Origin: Marinimicrobium sp. C6131
GTDB lineage: Bacteria; Pseudomonadota; Gammaproteobacteria; Pseudomonadales; Cellvibrionaceae
DNA length: 64,000 bases
Assembly (NCBI RefSeq): GCF_026153455.1
Contig: NZ_CP110629.1
Coordinates: 2,356,001 to 2,420,000, forward strand
Direction of reading: 5' to 3'
Numbering within the stretch: the stretch's first letter is position 1; each line of letters begins with the position of its first letter. The notes beneath the pieces were generated by a model. It was not told the origin of the DNA. It did not search any database and saw only the letters and a program-made list of their open reading frames with translations. The translations under genes were made by a program, and so were the position numbers. This document shows positions 9,665 through 19,049 of this stretch, in pieces.

Positions 9665-11177
9665 GTTCCGCCTCCGCCTGCAAAAGCTGGCACACCGCCG
9701 GAATCAGGTCGGTCGCCAAAAGGCTGCGTTCGCCCCAGTCGCCCACGGCCAGATCCGCCGCCTCGGCGTGCAGCTCCGCCCCCAGTTCGGCCGCCCGACT
9801 CACGCTCAACCCCTGAGCCAACAGCCCCCCCAGAATACCGCTCAGCACGTCGCCCATCCCCCCGGAGGCCATACCGGGATTGCCCGCCGTCACCAGCCCC
9901 GTGAGCCCATCAGGCGTCGCCACCAGCGATCCGGCCCCCTTGAGAATGATGGCCCCGCCAAAGCGCTTCTGGAGCGCGGCGACGGCCGCAAAACGATCCT
10001 GTTGCACCTGGTCGGTCACGCTGTCCAGCAGGCGTGCCGCCTCCCCCGGGTGGGGGGTCAGAATCCAGTTGTCCCGCGCCTCGGCGACCGATGGGCGCTG
10101 CGCCGCGAGCAGGTTGAGCGCATCGGCATCAAGCACCACCGGCAAACCCGATTGCAGGGCCTGTTGCAGCATCTGCTCCGACCAGGGCGACTGGCCAAGG
10201 CCAGGCCCCACCACCAACACCGTCGGCCTCGCCAGCCAGGGCTCCAACTCCTGTCCGGAGGTGACGCCACAGACCATGATTTCCGGACGACGGGTCAGCG
10301 CCGGTGCCACATGCTCGGGACGGGTCGCCAGACTGACCAGGCCCGCACCGGTGCGGGCGGCGGCCTCGGCCGCCATGATGGCCGCCCCGCCGTAACCTTT
10401 GTCACCACCGATGATCATGACGTGACCAAAGTCGCCTTTGTGGGCGTCCACCGCACGCGCTGGCAAGGCGGCCAGCGCCTCGGCCAGCACCAACCGGCGA
10501 CATTCGCCGGGCACCTGCGCGTACACCGCCTCGGGAATCCCCAGGCCGGCAAACACCAGCTCACCGCAGAGCGCCGGCCCGCGCCCCGAGAGCAAGCCTC
10601 GCTTGACTCCGATGAAGGTGACCGTCAGCGTTGCGCGCACCGCGACCCCCAGCACCGCTCCCGTATCCGCATCGAGACCTGAGGGGATGTCCACCGCCAG
10701 CACCGGGAGTCCGGTCTGATTGATCTGATCGATCGCCTCGGCATAAGCCGGGCGCACCTCACCGCGGATGCCGGTTCCCAAAAGTGCATCGACAATGACG
10801 CCCTCCGCGGGCGGCGCCTTGAGCGCCTCTGCCCGCACACCCTCCTGATACGCATAATCTCGTGCCTGAGCCGCTTCGCCCGTGAGCTTTTGCGGATCGC
10901 CCACCGCCATCAGGCGCACCGGGATACGGCGCTGCGCGGCCAGTGCCGCGATCACATAGCCATCGCCGGCATTGTTTCCGGCGCCGCAATAGACCGTGAT
11001 CACTGACGGACCGGGGAAGTGTTGCAACAGCTGTTCAAAGGCGGCTCGCCCGGCCCGCTTCATCAGCTGGATCCCCGAAATACCACTGTCGATCGCCCGT
11101 CGATCCAGTTGCCGCGTCTGCTCAGCGGTGTACAGCGCGCGGGGAAAATCCGGGGCGTCGGTCGACGTCAATTTCAT
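9657..11177 (-). CDS. nnrD: Bifunctional NAD(P)H-hydrate epimerase / ADP-dependent NAD(P)H-hydrate dehydratase
   Basis: This protein repairs hydrated NADH/NADPH. The N-terminal YjeF_N epimerase domain (about residues 15-220) has GAGNNAGDGYV and the VDIPSGLDADTG motif; the C-terminal ribokinase-like dehydratase has HKGDFGHVMIIGG, LDADALNLLA, LTPHPGEAARLL and AGNPGMASGGMGDVL. I chose the ATG at 11177 (MKLTSTDAPDFP, 506 aa) because GAGGA precedes it; an upstream in-frame ATG at 11237 overlaps the promoter region shared with divergent queG. Confidence 0.94.
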   Translation of the reverse strand: MKLTSTDAPDFPRALYTAEQTRQLDRRAIDSGISGIQLMKRAGRAAFEQLLQHFPGPSVITVYCGAGNNAGDGYVIAALAAQRRIPVRLMAVGDPQKLTGEAAQARDYAYQEGVRAEALKAPPAEGVIVDALLGTGIRGEVRPAYAEAIDQINQTGLPVLAVDIPSGLDADTGAVLGVAVRATLTVTFIGVKRGLLSGRGPALCGELVFAGLGIPEAVYAQVPGECRRLVLAEALAALPARAVDAHKGDFGHVMIIGGDKGYGGAAIMAAEAAARTGAGLVSLATRPEHVAPALTRRPEIMVCGVTSGQELEPWLARPTVLVVGPGLGQSPWSEQMLQQALQSGLPVVLDADALNLLAAQRPSVAEARDNWILTPHPGEAARLLDSVTDQVQQDRFAAVAALQKRFGGAIILKGAGSLVATPDGLTGLVTAGNPGMASGGMGDVLSGILGGLLAQGLSVSRAAELGAELHAEAADLAVGDWGERSLLATDLIPAVCQLLQAEAEHA

Positions 11178-11256
11178 AAAATCCTCAGTTCGACAGATAA
11201 ATGCGTGCATTTCTGGCAGAATTATACGCGAACTCACCGGAATCCCGTAACGATCT

Positions 11257-12372
11257 ATGCCGCACTCCGTGGACTTTCAACAACTCGCCAACGACATCAA
11301 AGACTGGGGGCGGGAACTGGGCTTTCAGCAAGTGGGTATCACCGACACCGACCTGCGCGAGGATGAGGCGCGCCTCCGGCAGTGGCTTGAGCGCGGCTAT
11401 CACGGCACCATGGACTGGTTTACCGCCCACGGCAACAAGCGCTCCCGCCCCGGGGAGCTGCACCCGGGAACCGTCCGGGTAATCTCGGTACGCATGGATT
11501 ACCTCCCGGCCGATACCGATCAGATCAAGGTGCTGAAAGATCCCACCAAAGCCTACATCTCCCGCTACGCTCTGGGGCGGGACTACCACAAACTGATTCG
11601 CAAACGTCTGGCGACTCTGGCCAAAAAAATTGAAGCGGCCCTGCCACCGGAACTGCTGGAAGGCCAGCAGCGGCCGTTTGTGGACAGCGCTCCGGTCATG
11701 GAGAAACCGCTGGCCGATAAAGCCGGGCTGGGCTGGACCGGAAAACACACCCTGATTCTGAACAGTGAGGCGGGCAGCTGGTTTTTCCTGGGGGAGCTGT
11801 TCACCTATCTGCCCTTGCCGGTGGATCAATCGGAGCAACCGAACCGGTGTGGCTCCTGCAGCGCCTGCCTCCAGGTCTGCCCGACCGATGCCTTTCCCGA
11901 GCCATACACGCTGGACGCCCGGCGCTGCATCTCCTATCTCACGATTGAGCACAAGGGACCGATTCCGGAAGAGTTCCGCGAACCCATGGGCAACCGGGTG
12001 TTCGGCTGCGATGACTGCCAGGCGGTGTGCCCCTGGAACCGCTATGCCCGACACACCACCGAGGAGGACTTCACCCCCCGCCATGACCTGGACCGGCGGG
12101 ATCTTCTGACCCTGTTTCAGTGGACCGAAGCTGAATTTCTCAAACGCACCGAGGGCTCGGCCATTCGCCGGACCGGGTATGACGGCTGGCTGCGGAATCT
12201 GGCGGTGGGGCTGGGCAATGCGCCATCCGACCCGGCAATCATCGCCGCCCTGAACGCCAAACGCCCCCTGGTCGGGCCGATGGTGCAGGAGCACATTGAT
12301 TGGGCCCTCGATCAGCAGGCCCGACCAAATCGCCGTCGAAAGCGCAAAATACGTCGAAACCGGCCCCAATAG
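11257..12372 (+). CDS. queG: Epoxyqueuosine reductase QueG
   Basis: This is a 371-residue cobalamin-dependent Fe-S enzyme that reduces epoxyqueuosine to queuosine in tRNA. Two ferredoxin-like [4Fe-4S] clusters are encoded by CGSCSACLQVCPTDAF (about residue 200) and FGCDDCQAVCPWNR (about residue 250). The N-terminal part has DYLPAD and the YALGRDYHKLIRKRL motif. The gene is divergent from nnrD with only ~80 bp between starts. The C-terminus ends in a very basic tail (RRRKRKIRRNR). Confidence 0.96.
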   Translation: MPHSVDFQQLANDIKDWGRELGFQQVGITDTDLREDEARLRQWLERGYHGTMDWFTAHGNKRSRPGELHPGTVRVISVRMDYLPADTDQIKVLKDPTKAYISRYALGRDYHKLIRKRLATLAKKIEAALPPELLEGQQRPFVDSAPVMEKPLADKAGLGWTGKHTLILNSEAGSWFFLGELFTYLPLPVDQSEQPNRCGSCSACLQVCPTDAFPEPYTLDARRCISYLTIEHKGPIPEEFREPMGNRVFGCDDCQAVCPWNRYARHTTEEDFTPRHDLDRRDLLTLFQWTEAEFLKRTEGSAIRRTGYDGWLRNLAVGLGNAPSDPAIIAALNAKRPLVGPMVQEHIDWALDQQARPNRRRKRKIRRNRPQ

Positions 12373-12430
12373 CCGGGAAATCGCCGTTATAACAATGAAT
12401 TAGATTATAACTATTGGCGCTATTGAGCCG

Positions 12431-12453
12431 ATCACCCTGTTAATTTGGGTGAT
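12431..12453 (+). promoter_or_regulatory. Hairpin in the gnd leader region
   Basis: ATCACCC and GGGTGAT form a perfect 7-bp stem around an AT-rich loop, about 120 bp before gnd. It lies in the 197-bp queG-gnd gap, which is AT-rich in its first half. No U-tract follows directly, so a terminator is not well supported; an operator or leader structure is possible. I saw no better promoter candidate. Confidence 0.3.
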
Positions 12454-12569
12454 AAACGTGAATAATACGCACCCTTTTTTGAAAACATCGACGATAAAGC
12501 GCTGTCCGGAACCCGGGCGCCAATAATGACCACCACCCACATCAACCCGAGAGACAGGTAGCAGACTCT

Positions 12570-14021
12570 ATGAAAGAGAAATCCGATATCGGCCTGGTTG
12601 GCCTCGCTGTGATGGGCGAGAACCTGATTCTGAACATGGCCAGCAAAGGCTATACCGTGACCGCGTACAACCGCTCCACCGACAAGGTGGAAAAGTTCGT
12701 CAATGGCCGCGCTAAAGGCAAAACCATTCGCGGCGCCTCCTCGGTTGAAGAGCTGGTGCAGTCCCTGGCCAAACCGCGCAAAATCATGTTGATGGTCAAG
12801 GCCGGGCAGGCGGTGGACGACTTTATCGAGCAGTTGATTCCGCACCTGGACAAGGGCGACATCATCATTGACGGCGGCAACACCCATTATCCGGATACCA
12901 ACCGCCGTACCGAATACCTGGAAAGCAAAGGCCTGCTGTTTGTCGGCACCGGTGTTTCCGGTGGTGAAGAGGGTGCCCTGACCGGTCCGTCCATCATGCC
13001 CGGCGGCTCTCCCGCTGCCTGGGAGCACGTCAAGCCCATTTTCCAGGACATCGCTGCCAAGGTCGACGACGGAAGCCCCTGCTGCGACTGGGTGGGTGAA
13101 GCCGGCGCCGGTCACTTTGTGAAAATGGTTCACAACGGCATCGAGTATGGCGACATGCAACTGATCTGCGAAGCCTATCAGTTGATGAAGGACCTGGTGG
13201 GCATGACCCACGATGAGATGCACGAGGTCTTCGCCGAGTGGAATGACGGTGAGCTGAACAGCTACCTGGTGGAAATCACCCGTGACATTCTCGCCTATAA
13301 AGAAGGCGACGAGCCGCTGGTAGAAAAAATTCTGGACAAGGCCGGCCAGAAAGGCACGGGCAAGTGGACCGGCATCATTGCTCTGGACATGGGCATTCCC
13401 CTGACCCTGATCGGCGAGGCGGTATTCGCCCGATGCCTGTCTGCCCAGAAAGATGAGCGCGTAGAAGCGTCGAAGGTTCTCAACGGCCCGAAAGTGAAGT
13501 TCGAAGGCGACAAGCAGGCCTTTATCGACGATCTGCGCCAGGCGCTGCTGGCCGCCAAGATGATTTCCTACGCCCAAGGCTACGCGCTGATGCGTGAGGC
13601 AGCGAAGGAGTTTGGCTGGCACCTGAACTACGGCGGCATCGCCCTGATGTGGCGCGGTGGCTGTATCATCCGCTCCGGCTTCCTGGACAACATCAAGCAC
13701 GCCTTTGACAAGAATGGCGACCTGAAGAACCTGCTGTTGGACGATTACTTCAAAGGCAAAATCGAAGCCGCACAGGACGGCTGGCGCCGTGTCGCCGCCA
13801 CCGCCATTTCCAGCGGCATCCCGGCACCGGCGATCACCGCGGCACTGAACTACTTCGACGGCTACCGCTGCGCACGTCTGCCGGCGAATCTGCTCCAGGC
13901 CCAGCGGGACTACTTTGGTGCCCACACCTATGAGCGGGTCGACAAGCCCCGGGGTGAGCACTTCCACACCAACTGGACCGGGCGTGGCGGGGATACGGCC
14001 TCTTCCACCTATAACGTTTAA
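12570..14021 (+). CDS. gnd: 6-phosphogluconate dehydrogenase, decarboxylating
   Basis: This 483-residue protein is the long (homodimeric) form that makes ribulose 5-phosphate, NADPH and CO2 in the pentose phosphate pathway. The Rossmann motif GLAVMGENL is at residues 10-18, with NRSTDKVEKF, GTGVSGGEEGA and the catalytic HFVKMVHNGIEYGDMQ; the C-terminus has the GGRGGDTASSTYNV-type tail (here GRGGDTASSTYN). It stands alone with its own leader; no zwf or edd is in the window. A REP palindrome pair follows. Confidence 0.96.
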   Translation: MKEKSDIGLVGLAVMGENLILNMASKGYTVTAYNRSTDKVEKFVNGRAKGKTIRGASSVEELVQSLAKPRKIMLMVKAGQAVDDFIEQLIPHLDKGDIIIDGGNTHYPDTNRRTEYLESKGLLFVGTGVSGGEEGALTGPSIMPGGSPAAWEHVKPIFQDIAAKVDDGSPCCDWVGEAGAGHFVKMVHNGIEYGDMQLICEAYQLMKDLVGMTHDEMHEVFAEWNDGELNSYLVEITRDILAYKEGDEPLVEKILDKAGQKGTGKWTGIIALDMGIPLTLIGEAVFARCLSAQKDERVEASKVLNGPKVKFEGDKQAFIDDLRQALLAAKMISYAQGYALMREAAKEFGWHLNYGGIALMWRGGCIIRSGFLDNIKHAFDKNGDLKNLLLDDYFKGKIEAAQDGWRRVAATAISSGIPAPAITAALNYFDGYRCARLPANLLQAQRDYFGAHTYERVDKPRGEHFHTNWTGRGGDTASSTYNV

Positions 14022-14030
14022 ATCCAGTCT

Positions 14031-14176
14031 GGGTTACGGCGGGTGCGCGCTTCGCGCTTACCCGCCCTACGCCACCAGCGACGGCATCGGCGAATGCGGC
14101 ATCGGCCACCCAGAGGGTCGCGTAGGGCGGATCGGTCCGACGCATCGGAGGCCAAAAGCCGCATCCGCCGCTGCCC
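14031..14176. repeat. REP/BIME-like palindrome pair
   Basis: Unit one (14032-14072) reads TTACGGCGGGTGCG...CGCCCTACG with a GCGCTTCGCGC loop; unit two (about 14120-14175) is inverted (CGTAGGGCGGATCGG...GCATCCGCCG). Similar units occur at 50148 and 58137 in this window. It lies between the convergent gnd and orn genes. Confidence 0.7.
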
Positions 14177-14196
14177 AACCACCCACCACTCAACCC

Positions 14197-14757
14197 TCAC
14201 TCCAACCGAAAAAACGTCTCCCGGTAATGCTTTAACTCCTCAATCGAGTCCTTGATATCATCCAGGGCCAGGTGCGCCCCCCCCTTCTTGACACCCTCAG
14301 CCACTTCCGGCCGCCAGCGCCGAGCCAGCTCTTTCACCGTCGAGACATCCAGATTCCGGTAGTGAAAATACCGCTCCAGCCTGGGCATGCCCCGTACCAG
14401 AAAGCGCCGATCCTGACAGATGGAGTTGCCACACATGGGCGATTTACCCGCCGGCACCCACTGTTCAAGAAAGGCGATGGTCTGCGCTTGCGCTTCCTCA
14501 AGGGTGACCCGGCTGTCTTTAACCCGCTGGGTCAGCCCGGACTGACCGTGCTGCCGGGTGTTCCATTCATCCATCGCCGCCAGCGCCGAATCCGGCTGAT
14601 GAATGGCGTGGACCGGGCCTTCGGCCAGCACGTTCAGATGCGCATCGGTCACGATGGTCGCGATTTCGATGATCACGTCCGAATCCGGGTCGAGGCCGGT
14701 CATTTCCAGATCGATCCAGATGAGGTTGTTTTCATTGGGCTTGGCGGCATTCGACAT
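14197..14757 (-). CDS. orn: Oligoribonuclease Orn
   Basis: This is a 186-residue DEDD-family 3'-5' exonuclease that degrades 2-5-nt RNAs and pGpG, and is usually essential. The motifs are [12 protein letters not shown] (Exo I), [22 protein letters not shown] (Exo II) and [14 protein letters not shown] (Exo III). The start [14 protein letters not shown] at 14757 is the family start; the frame is open upstream to 14955 but lies across the divergent rsgA start region. Confidence 0.96.
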   Translation of the reverse strand: MSNAAKPNENNLIWIDLEMTGLDPDSDVIIEIATIVTDAHLNVLAEGPVHAIHQPDSALAAMDEWNTRQHGQSGLTQRVKDSRVTLEEAQAQTIAFLEQWVPAGKSPMCGNSICQDRRFLVRGMPRLERYFHYRNLDVSTVKELARRWRPEVAEGVKKGGAHLALDDIKDSIEELKHYRETFFRLE

Positions 14758-14914
14758 ACAATCAATTCCTAAAGCGTGTGCGACGCGAGACTTTATCCAG
14801 ACAGATAGGGCACAATGCCCGTGGTGATCTAGCATGATCGTCGTCAAGATTAACCTGCGGGCACGCCGGGAACAACCGGCAGCCTCGACACTCGCTGGAG
14901 AAAACACGCCCCGC

Positions 14915-15925
14915 ATGAGTAAACGCAAACTGACCCGACGCCAAAGCTGGCGCATCCAGAAAATTCAGGAAGAGCGCCAGGCGCGCGCGACCCGTAAACA
15001 GAGCGGGCCGCTGCCGGAAGTGGATGAAAACTCCCTCGGAGCCGAGCAGGAAGGGTTGGTGGTGACTCACTTCGGCACCCTGGTGCTGGTGGAGGCCAAT
15101 GGCGAGCGCAAGCGCTGCCACTTCCGCAGTAACCTCGGCTCCCTGGTGACCGGCGATCAGGTGGTCTGGCGCGACGGTTCCCCCTACGGCGTGGTGGAAG
15201 CGGTGATGCCGAGACGCTCGGAGCTGTGTCGACCGGACCCCTACGGCGACCTGAAAACGGTAGCCGCCAACATTGATCGGGCCCTGATCGTGATTGCGCC
15301 TTATCCAGAGCCCCATTTCAGCCTGGTGGACCGCTATCTGGTCGCCGCCGAAGCCAGCAACATCACCCCCGCCCTGGTCATTAACAAGTGCGATGCCATT
15401 GACGCACGGATCGCCGACAAGGTGGCAAGGATGGAATCGCTCTATCGCGGCCTGGGTTACTGGGTCGTCCGGGTGTCCGCCGAGACCGGCGAGGGGATGG
15501 AGACACTGGCGGAGTACCTCAAGGACTTCACCAGTGTGTTTGTCGGCCAGTCCGGGGTTGGCAAGTCTTCACTGACCAATTTCCTGTTACCGGATGCCGG
15601 CCTGCGTGTGGGCGAGCTGTCCGAGCGCCAGACCGGCAGCCACACCACCACCAATGCCGAGCTGTTTCATTTTCCCGGCGGTGGACAGCTGATCGATTCA
15701 CCCGGTGTGCGGGAGTTCGGCCTCTGGCATATGAGTCGCGAACAGGTACTGGAAAACTTCGTCGAGTTTCGTCCCTACCTGGGGCACTGCAAATTCCGGG
15801 ACTGTGCCCATCAGGGCGAGCCCGGCTGTGCCTTGCAACGGGCCCTTGAATCCGGTGAAATCAGCCCTCAGCGAATGAGCAGTTGTGAACAGATTCTCGA
15901 CAGTTTGAACGGACCACGAGGCTGA
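14915..15925 (+). CDS. rsgA: Small ribosomal subunit biogenesis GTPase RsgA
   Basis: This 336-residue circularly permuted GTPase checks 30S maturation. It has an N-terminal OB-fold ([12 protein letters not shown]), G4 VINKCDAID preceding the P-loop [11 protein letters not shown]3-type [11 protein letters not shown], and a C-terminal zinc knuckle ([14 protein letters not shown]). The start [16 protein letters not shown] at 14915 matches the family; the open frame back to 14834 has no family similarity. It is divergent from orn, a common gammaproteobacterial pair. Confidence 0.95.
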   Translation: MSKRKLTRRQSWRIQKIQEERQARATRKQSGPLPEVDENSLGAEQEGLVVTHFGTLVLVEANGERKRCHFRSNLGSLVTGDQVVWRDGSPYGVVEAVMPRRSELCRPDPYGDLKTVAANIDRALIVIAPYPEPHFSLVDRYLVAAEASNITPALVINKCDAIDARIADKVARMESLYRGLGYWVVRVSAETGEGMETLAEYLKDFTSVFVGQSGVGKSSLTNFLLPDAGLRVGELSERQTGSHTTTNAELFHFPGGGQLIDSPGVREFGLWHMSREQVLENFVEFRPYLGHCKFRDCAHQGEPGCALQRALESGEISPQRMSSCEQILDSLNGPRG

Positions 15926-15950
15926 TTGCGATAAAGTGCACACTTTACGC

Positions 15951-15978
15951 TTGAGTCCCGCGCAATCAGCGTTATGCT
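15951..15978 (+). promoter_or_regulatory. Candidate sigma-70 promoter for rhdA
   Basis: TTGAGT and TATGCT are separated by 16 bp and lie 34 bp before the ATG. A short AAAGTG/CACTTT inverted repeat sits just upstream (about 15933-15946). This is pattern matching only. Confidence 0.4.
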
Positions 15979-16011
15979 AGTGGTCAATGCAGTAACCCAA
16001 AGGAACTCACT

Positions 16012-16821
16012 ATGGCCGACCTGCCACTGATTATTGAACCCGCTGAGCTCGCCAACCTGTTGAAACAGCCGCCGGAGCATTTGCGCATCGTGGACCTGTG
16101 CAGCGAGCAGAGTTACCAGGCGGGCCATATCGAAGGCGCACTACATATTCCACCGCAAATGCTGCTGAGCAATATTCCGCCCGCTCCCGGGCGCATTGCC
16201 AGTGTGGAGCAGCTCAATCGGCTATTTTCCTTTCTGGGTCTGACCCCGGACACGCATTTCGTTGTGTATGACGATGAGGGTGGCGGCTGGGCCGGACGCT
16301 TTATCTGGACTCTGGACGCCATCGGGCACAGGCACTACTCGTACCTCAATGGTGGCCTGCAGGCCTGGAAGAGCGATGAACTGCCCCTGAGCCGGGACAT
16401 TCCCCAGCCCCCCTTCACCGAAGCCAGGGTAAGCATCGACCCAAGCGTTGTGGTAGAAATTCCGGATATTCTTGAGGCGCTGGAAGACCCGAACTTTGTC
16501 GTCTGGGATGCCCGGGGGCCCTCGGAATACCGGGGTGAAAAGGTGCTCGCTCAGAAAGGCGGACATATTCCCGGAGCCGTAAACGTGGAATGGACGCAAT
16601 TGATGGATCATCGTAACGGACTGCGCATCCGCCCCGATGCGGAAGCCTTCCTGGCGCAACAGGGACTGACCAAAGACAAACGCATTGTCACTCACTGCCA
16701 GAGCCACCACCGCTCGGGCTTCACTTACCTGGTCGGTAAATCCCTCGGCTTTGACATCAAGGGCTATCACGGCTCCTGGGCCGAGTGGGGCAACCATCCC
16801 GACACGCCTGTGGAAATCTGA
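16012..16821 (+). CDS. rhdA: Tandem-domain rhodanese, RhdA-type thiosulfate sulfurtransferase
   Basis: This 269-residue protein has two rhodanese domains. The first is inactive; the second carries the active-site loop beginning at Cys in HCQSHHRSGF. That Cys-Gln-x-His-His-Arg-Ser-Gly loop is characteristic of Azotobacter/Pseudomonas RhdA rather than of mercaptopyruvate sulfurtransferases, whose loop begins CG(S/T)G. The likely role is sulfane-sulfur transfer in the cytoplasm. It begins 86 bp after rsgA; the next gene starts 4 bp after its stop, so the two form an operon. Confidence 0.88.
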   Translation: MADLPLIIEPAELANLLKQPPEHLRIVDLCSEQSYQAGHIEGALHIPPQMLLSNIPPAPGRIASVEQLNRLFSFLGLTPDTHFVVYDDEGGGWAGRFIWTLDAIGHRHYSYLNGGLQAWKSDELPLSRDIPQPPFTEARVSIDPSVVVEIPDILEALEDPNFVVWDARGPSEYRGEKVLAQKGGHIPGAVNVEWTQLMDHRNGLRIRPDAEAFLAQQGLTKDKRIVTHCQSHHRSGFTYLVGKSLGFDIKGYHGSWAEWGNHPDTPVEI

Positions 16822-16825
16822 TTGA

Positions 16826-18310
16826 ATGTCTCGACTGCTGATTGTTGTTGAATCCGCCCAGGACTGGGCACCCTATTTTCCGAGCGAACAGGTGATCACC
16901 TTTGACGATTACCTGCAACTGCCGCCGGCCAAAACCAATCGCACGCGGGTCATCAACCTGTGCCGAAAATTCAGCTATTTGAGCAAGGGCTACTACTGTT
17001 CACTGCTGGCGGAGGCGCGCGGCCACTCGGTGATTCCCTCGGTCAAAACCCTGAACGATCTGCGCAACCACACCAGCTTTTCCGTGATTGCCGAGCAGCT
17101 ACACAGCCAGGCCGATAAATTTCTTACCAAGCTGGCCAATCGCGAGGAAAATACCTTTGAGTTCTGGGTGTTCTTTGGCGAAAGCAGTGTGCCCGAGCTG
17201 AAGAAACTGGCCCGGGAGCTGTTCGAACAGCAACCCTGCCCGATTCTGAAAGTCGAGTTGAACTGGCGCGGCGGCTGGCGCATCAACAGCCTGAAAGTGG
17301 CACCAGTGCATACCCTGACCGAACCGGAACAGGAGGCCTTCGCCAACGCCCTGGATCGTTTCAGTGCGCAACTCTGGCGCAAGCCCAAGACCCAGAAAAT
17401 CAGCCGCTACGAAATGGCCATCCTGGTCAACCCGGATGAGAAGCTGCCTCCCAGTGACGACAAGGCGCTGAAAAAGTTCGTGAAGGCGGGCAACCGGCTG
17501 GGAATCAACGTCGATTTCATCGGCCGCAAAGACATCCGCAAGTTGCCCGAGTACGATATGCTGTTTATTCGGGAAACCACCAACATCGACCACCACACCT
17601 TTCAGTTTGCCTGCCGCGCCGAGGCCGAAGGGCTGGCGGTCATTGACGATCCACAGTCCATTATTCGCTGTACCAACAAAGTGTACCTGGCCGACCTGTT
17701 TAACGCCCGCAATGTGGATACTCCGGCGACCCGCCTGATTTCGACTCGTTCCAAACCCGCTCTGGACAAAGTGGCGGAAGAGCTCGGCTTCCCGATGATC
17801 GTGAAAATCCCGGACGGTTCCTTTTCCCGGGGCATGGTCAAAGTCGAAGATCGGGAGGGACTGGATCATGCAGTAACCGAGCTGCTCAAGAAATCCGCCC
17901 TGCTGCTGGCCCAGGAATTCATGTACACCGACTATGACTGGCGCGTGGGTGTGCTCAATGGCAAACCCCTCTACGCCTGTAAATACTTCATGGCCGGCGG
18001 TCATTGGCAGATCTACGACCACGACAATATTGCGGATCCGTCGGGTGGCTATCAGACCATGCCTACCTATGAAGTACCGCGCAAGGTGATCGATACCGCG
18101 ATCAAAGCGGCGGGCCTGATTGGCAAAGGACTCTACGGCGTTGATCTGAAGCAGAGTGGCAAGCGGGTGGTCGTGATTGAAGTGAACGACAACCCGAGTA
18201 TCGACGCTGGCGTGGAAGATGAGTTCATCGGCGATGAACTCTACAATCTGATCATGCAGGAGTTTATCAACCGGGTGCAGATCATCCGCCGCCTGCGCGA
18301 GGAGCTGTAA
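16826..18310 (+). CDS. RimK-like ATP-grasp ligase with N-terminal RimK-associated domain
   Basis: This 494-residue protein has an N-terminal ~200-residue domain (SRLLIVVESAQDWAPYFPSE, LCRKFSYLSKGYYCSLLAEARGH) known only as the RimK-like ATP-grasp N-terminal domain. It is followed by a RimK-type ATP-grasp module (MLFIRETTNIDHHTFQFA, FPMIVKIPDGSFSRGMVKVE, LAQEFMYTDYDWRVGVLNG, VVVIEVNDNPSIDAGVED), with ATP and Mg ligands intact. RimK-type enzymes attach amino acids such as glutamate to a carboxylate; the substrate here is unknown. It is close-coupled to rhdA. Confidence 0.8.
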   Translation: MSRLLIVVESAQDWAPYFPSEQVITFDDYLQLPPAKTNRTRVINLCRKFSYLSKGYYCSLLAEARGHSVIPSVKTLNDLRNHTSFSVIAEQLHSQADKFLTKLANREENTFEFWVFFGESSVPELKKLARELFEQQPCPILKVELNWRGGWRINSLKVAPVHTLTEPEQEAFANALDRFSAQLWRKPKTQKISRYEMAILVNPDEKLPPSDDKALKKFVKAGNRLGINVDFIGRKDIRKLPEYDMLFIRETTNIDHHTFQFACRAEAEGLAVIDDPQSIIRCTNKVYLADLFNARNVDTPATRLISTRSKPALDKVAEELGFPMIVKIPDGSFSRGMVKVEDREGLDHAVTELLKKSALLLAQEFMYTDYDWRVGVLNGKPLYACKYFMAGGHWQIYDHDNIADPSGGYQTMPTYEVPRKVIDTAIKAAGLIGKGLYGVDLKQSGKRVVVIEVNDNPSIDAGVEDEFIGDELYNLIMQEFINRVQIIRRLREEL

Positions 18311-18322
18311 GCCCTCATCGGG

Positions 18323-18718
18323 TCAGGCTTCAGGCAGCACCAGGTTCAGGGTCTCATCGGCGATCAACTGACCGTCAATGGCCAGAGTGATTCGCCAGGG
18401 GCCCTGTTTGTTCTCCACCGGCTTCCAGATGGTGTCGCCGATAAAAAAATCCCAGTCGTTCTGTTTGATGTACACCTCGCCGTCGAAGGGCGGCAGGGGA
18501 TTGCCTTCTTCGTCCGGGATGTCCGGGTGGTAGATGCAATACTGCAGTTTGCGGTTTTTGGCCTTTTTGATGTTGACGATGTAGCCGAATTCGATATCAA
18601 GCTCGCAGGGAATGTCCCGCGTCATTTTGATCAACTGCGGCAGTTCTTTGGAGTTGGGGTCCAGCGGAGTATAAACGCCCCAACTGCGCAGTTTGACTTC
18701 CGGTTTCTTCTTGGCCAT
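18323..18718 (-). CDS. DUF3859 family protein
   Basis: This is a 131-residue protein starting MAKKKPEVKLRSWGVYTPLD; the frame is open upstream to 18913, but that part overlaps hairpin repeat A. It looks like a soluble beta-rich domain (CELDIEFGYIVNIKKAK, YIKQNDWDFFIGDTIWKPV, PWRITLAIDGQLIADETLNL) resembling the DUF3859 family. Its function is not known. It is convergent with the ATP-grasp gene, 12 bp between stops. Confidence 0.7.
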   Translation of the reverse strand: MAKKKPEVKLRSWGVYTPLDPNSKELPQLIKMTRDIPCELDIEFGYIVNIKKAKNRKLQYCIYHPDIPDEEGNPLPPFDGEVYIKQNDWDFFIGDTIWKPVENKQGPWRITLAIDGQLIADETLNLVLPEA

Positions 18719-18809
18719 GGCACCCGAGTGATGGTTGGTTTCAAAACCCGAATTGTACCATGGGTGGTATTGGTTCGTTGTCGCGGTACTCCGACTCCTA
18801 GTGCTCCGC

Positions 18810-18955
18810 CTGGGTAACCCCTTGTGAGACACGCCGTAAATACATGACGTGAAGGGATTCACTAATGCCGCGATGGCATGGATGCCATAGAGCGGCCCAT
18901 GTAGGCTCTGCACCCGCCGTCCAGGCGGGTGACGGTCTCACAAGGGGTTACCCAG
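18810..18955 (+). repeat. Long-arm hairpin repeat, copy A
   Basis: The arms 18810-18830 and 18935-18955 are perfectly complementary over 21 bp (left arm CTGGGTAACCCCTTGTGAGA plus one base). The core starts ACGCCGTAAATACATGACG and ends in a CACCCGCC/GGCGGGTG mini-hairpin. The core is shared with copies B-E; the arm sequence is not. It lies in the 523-bp gap between the DUF3859 gene and the guanidine carboxylase, together with copy B. Confidence 0.85.
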
Positions 18956-19049
18956 CCTCCGCGGCAGCGGCTTCACGTTCCGGGAAATAGAACCTTAAAG
19001 TGTCGTTGCCTGGGTGCTATTTCCCGGAACTCTACGCTGGCACTGCGGA

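Noticed and set aside
12432..13967. 511-residue antisense frame opposite gnd
   Set aside because: gnd is certain on the plus strand; the antisense product has no family features and spans the gnd promoter region.
16012..16821. Annotation as 3-mercaptopyruvate sulfurtransferase
   Set aside because: The active loop reads CQSHHRSG, the RhdA type, not the CG(S/T)G type of mercaptopyruvate enzymes.
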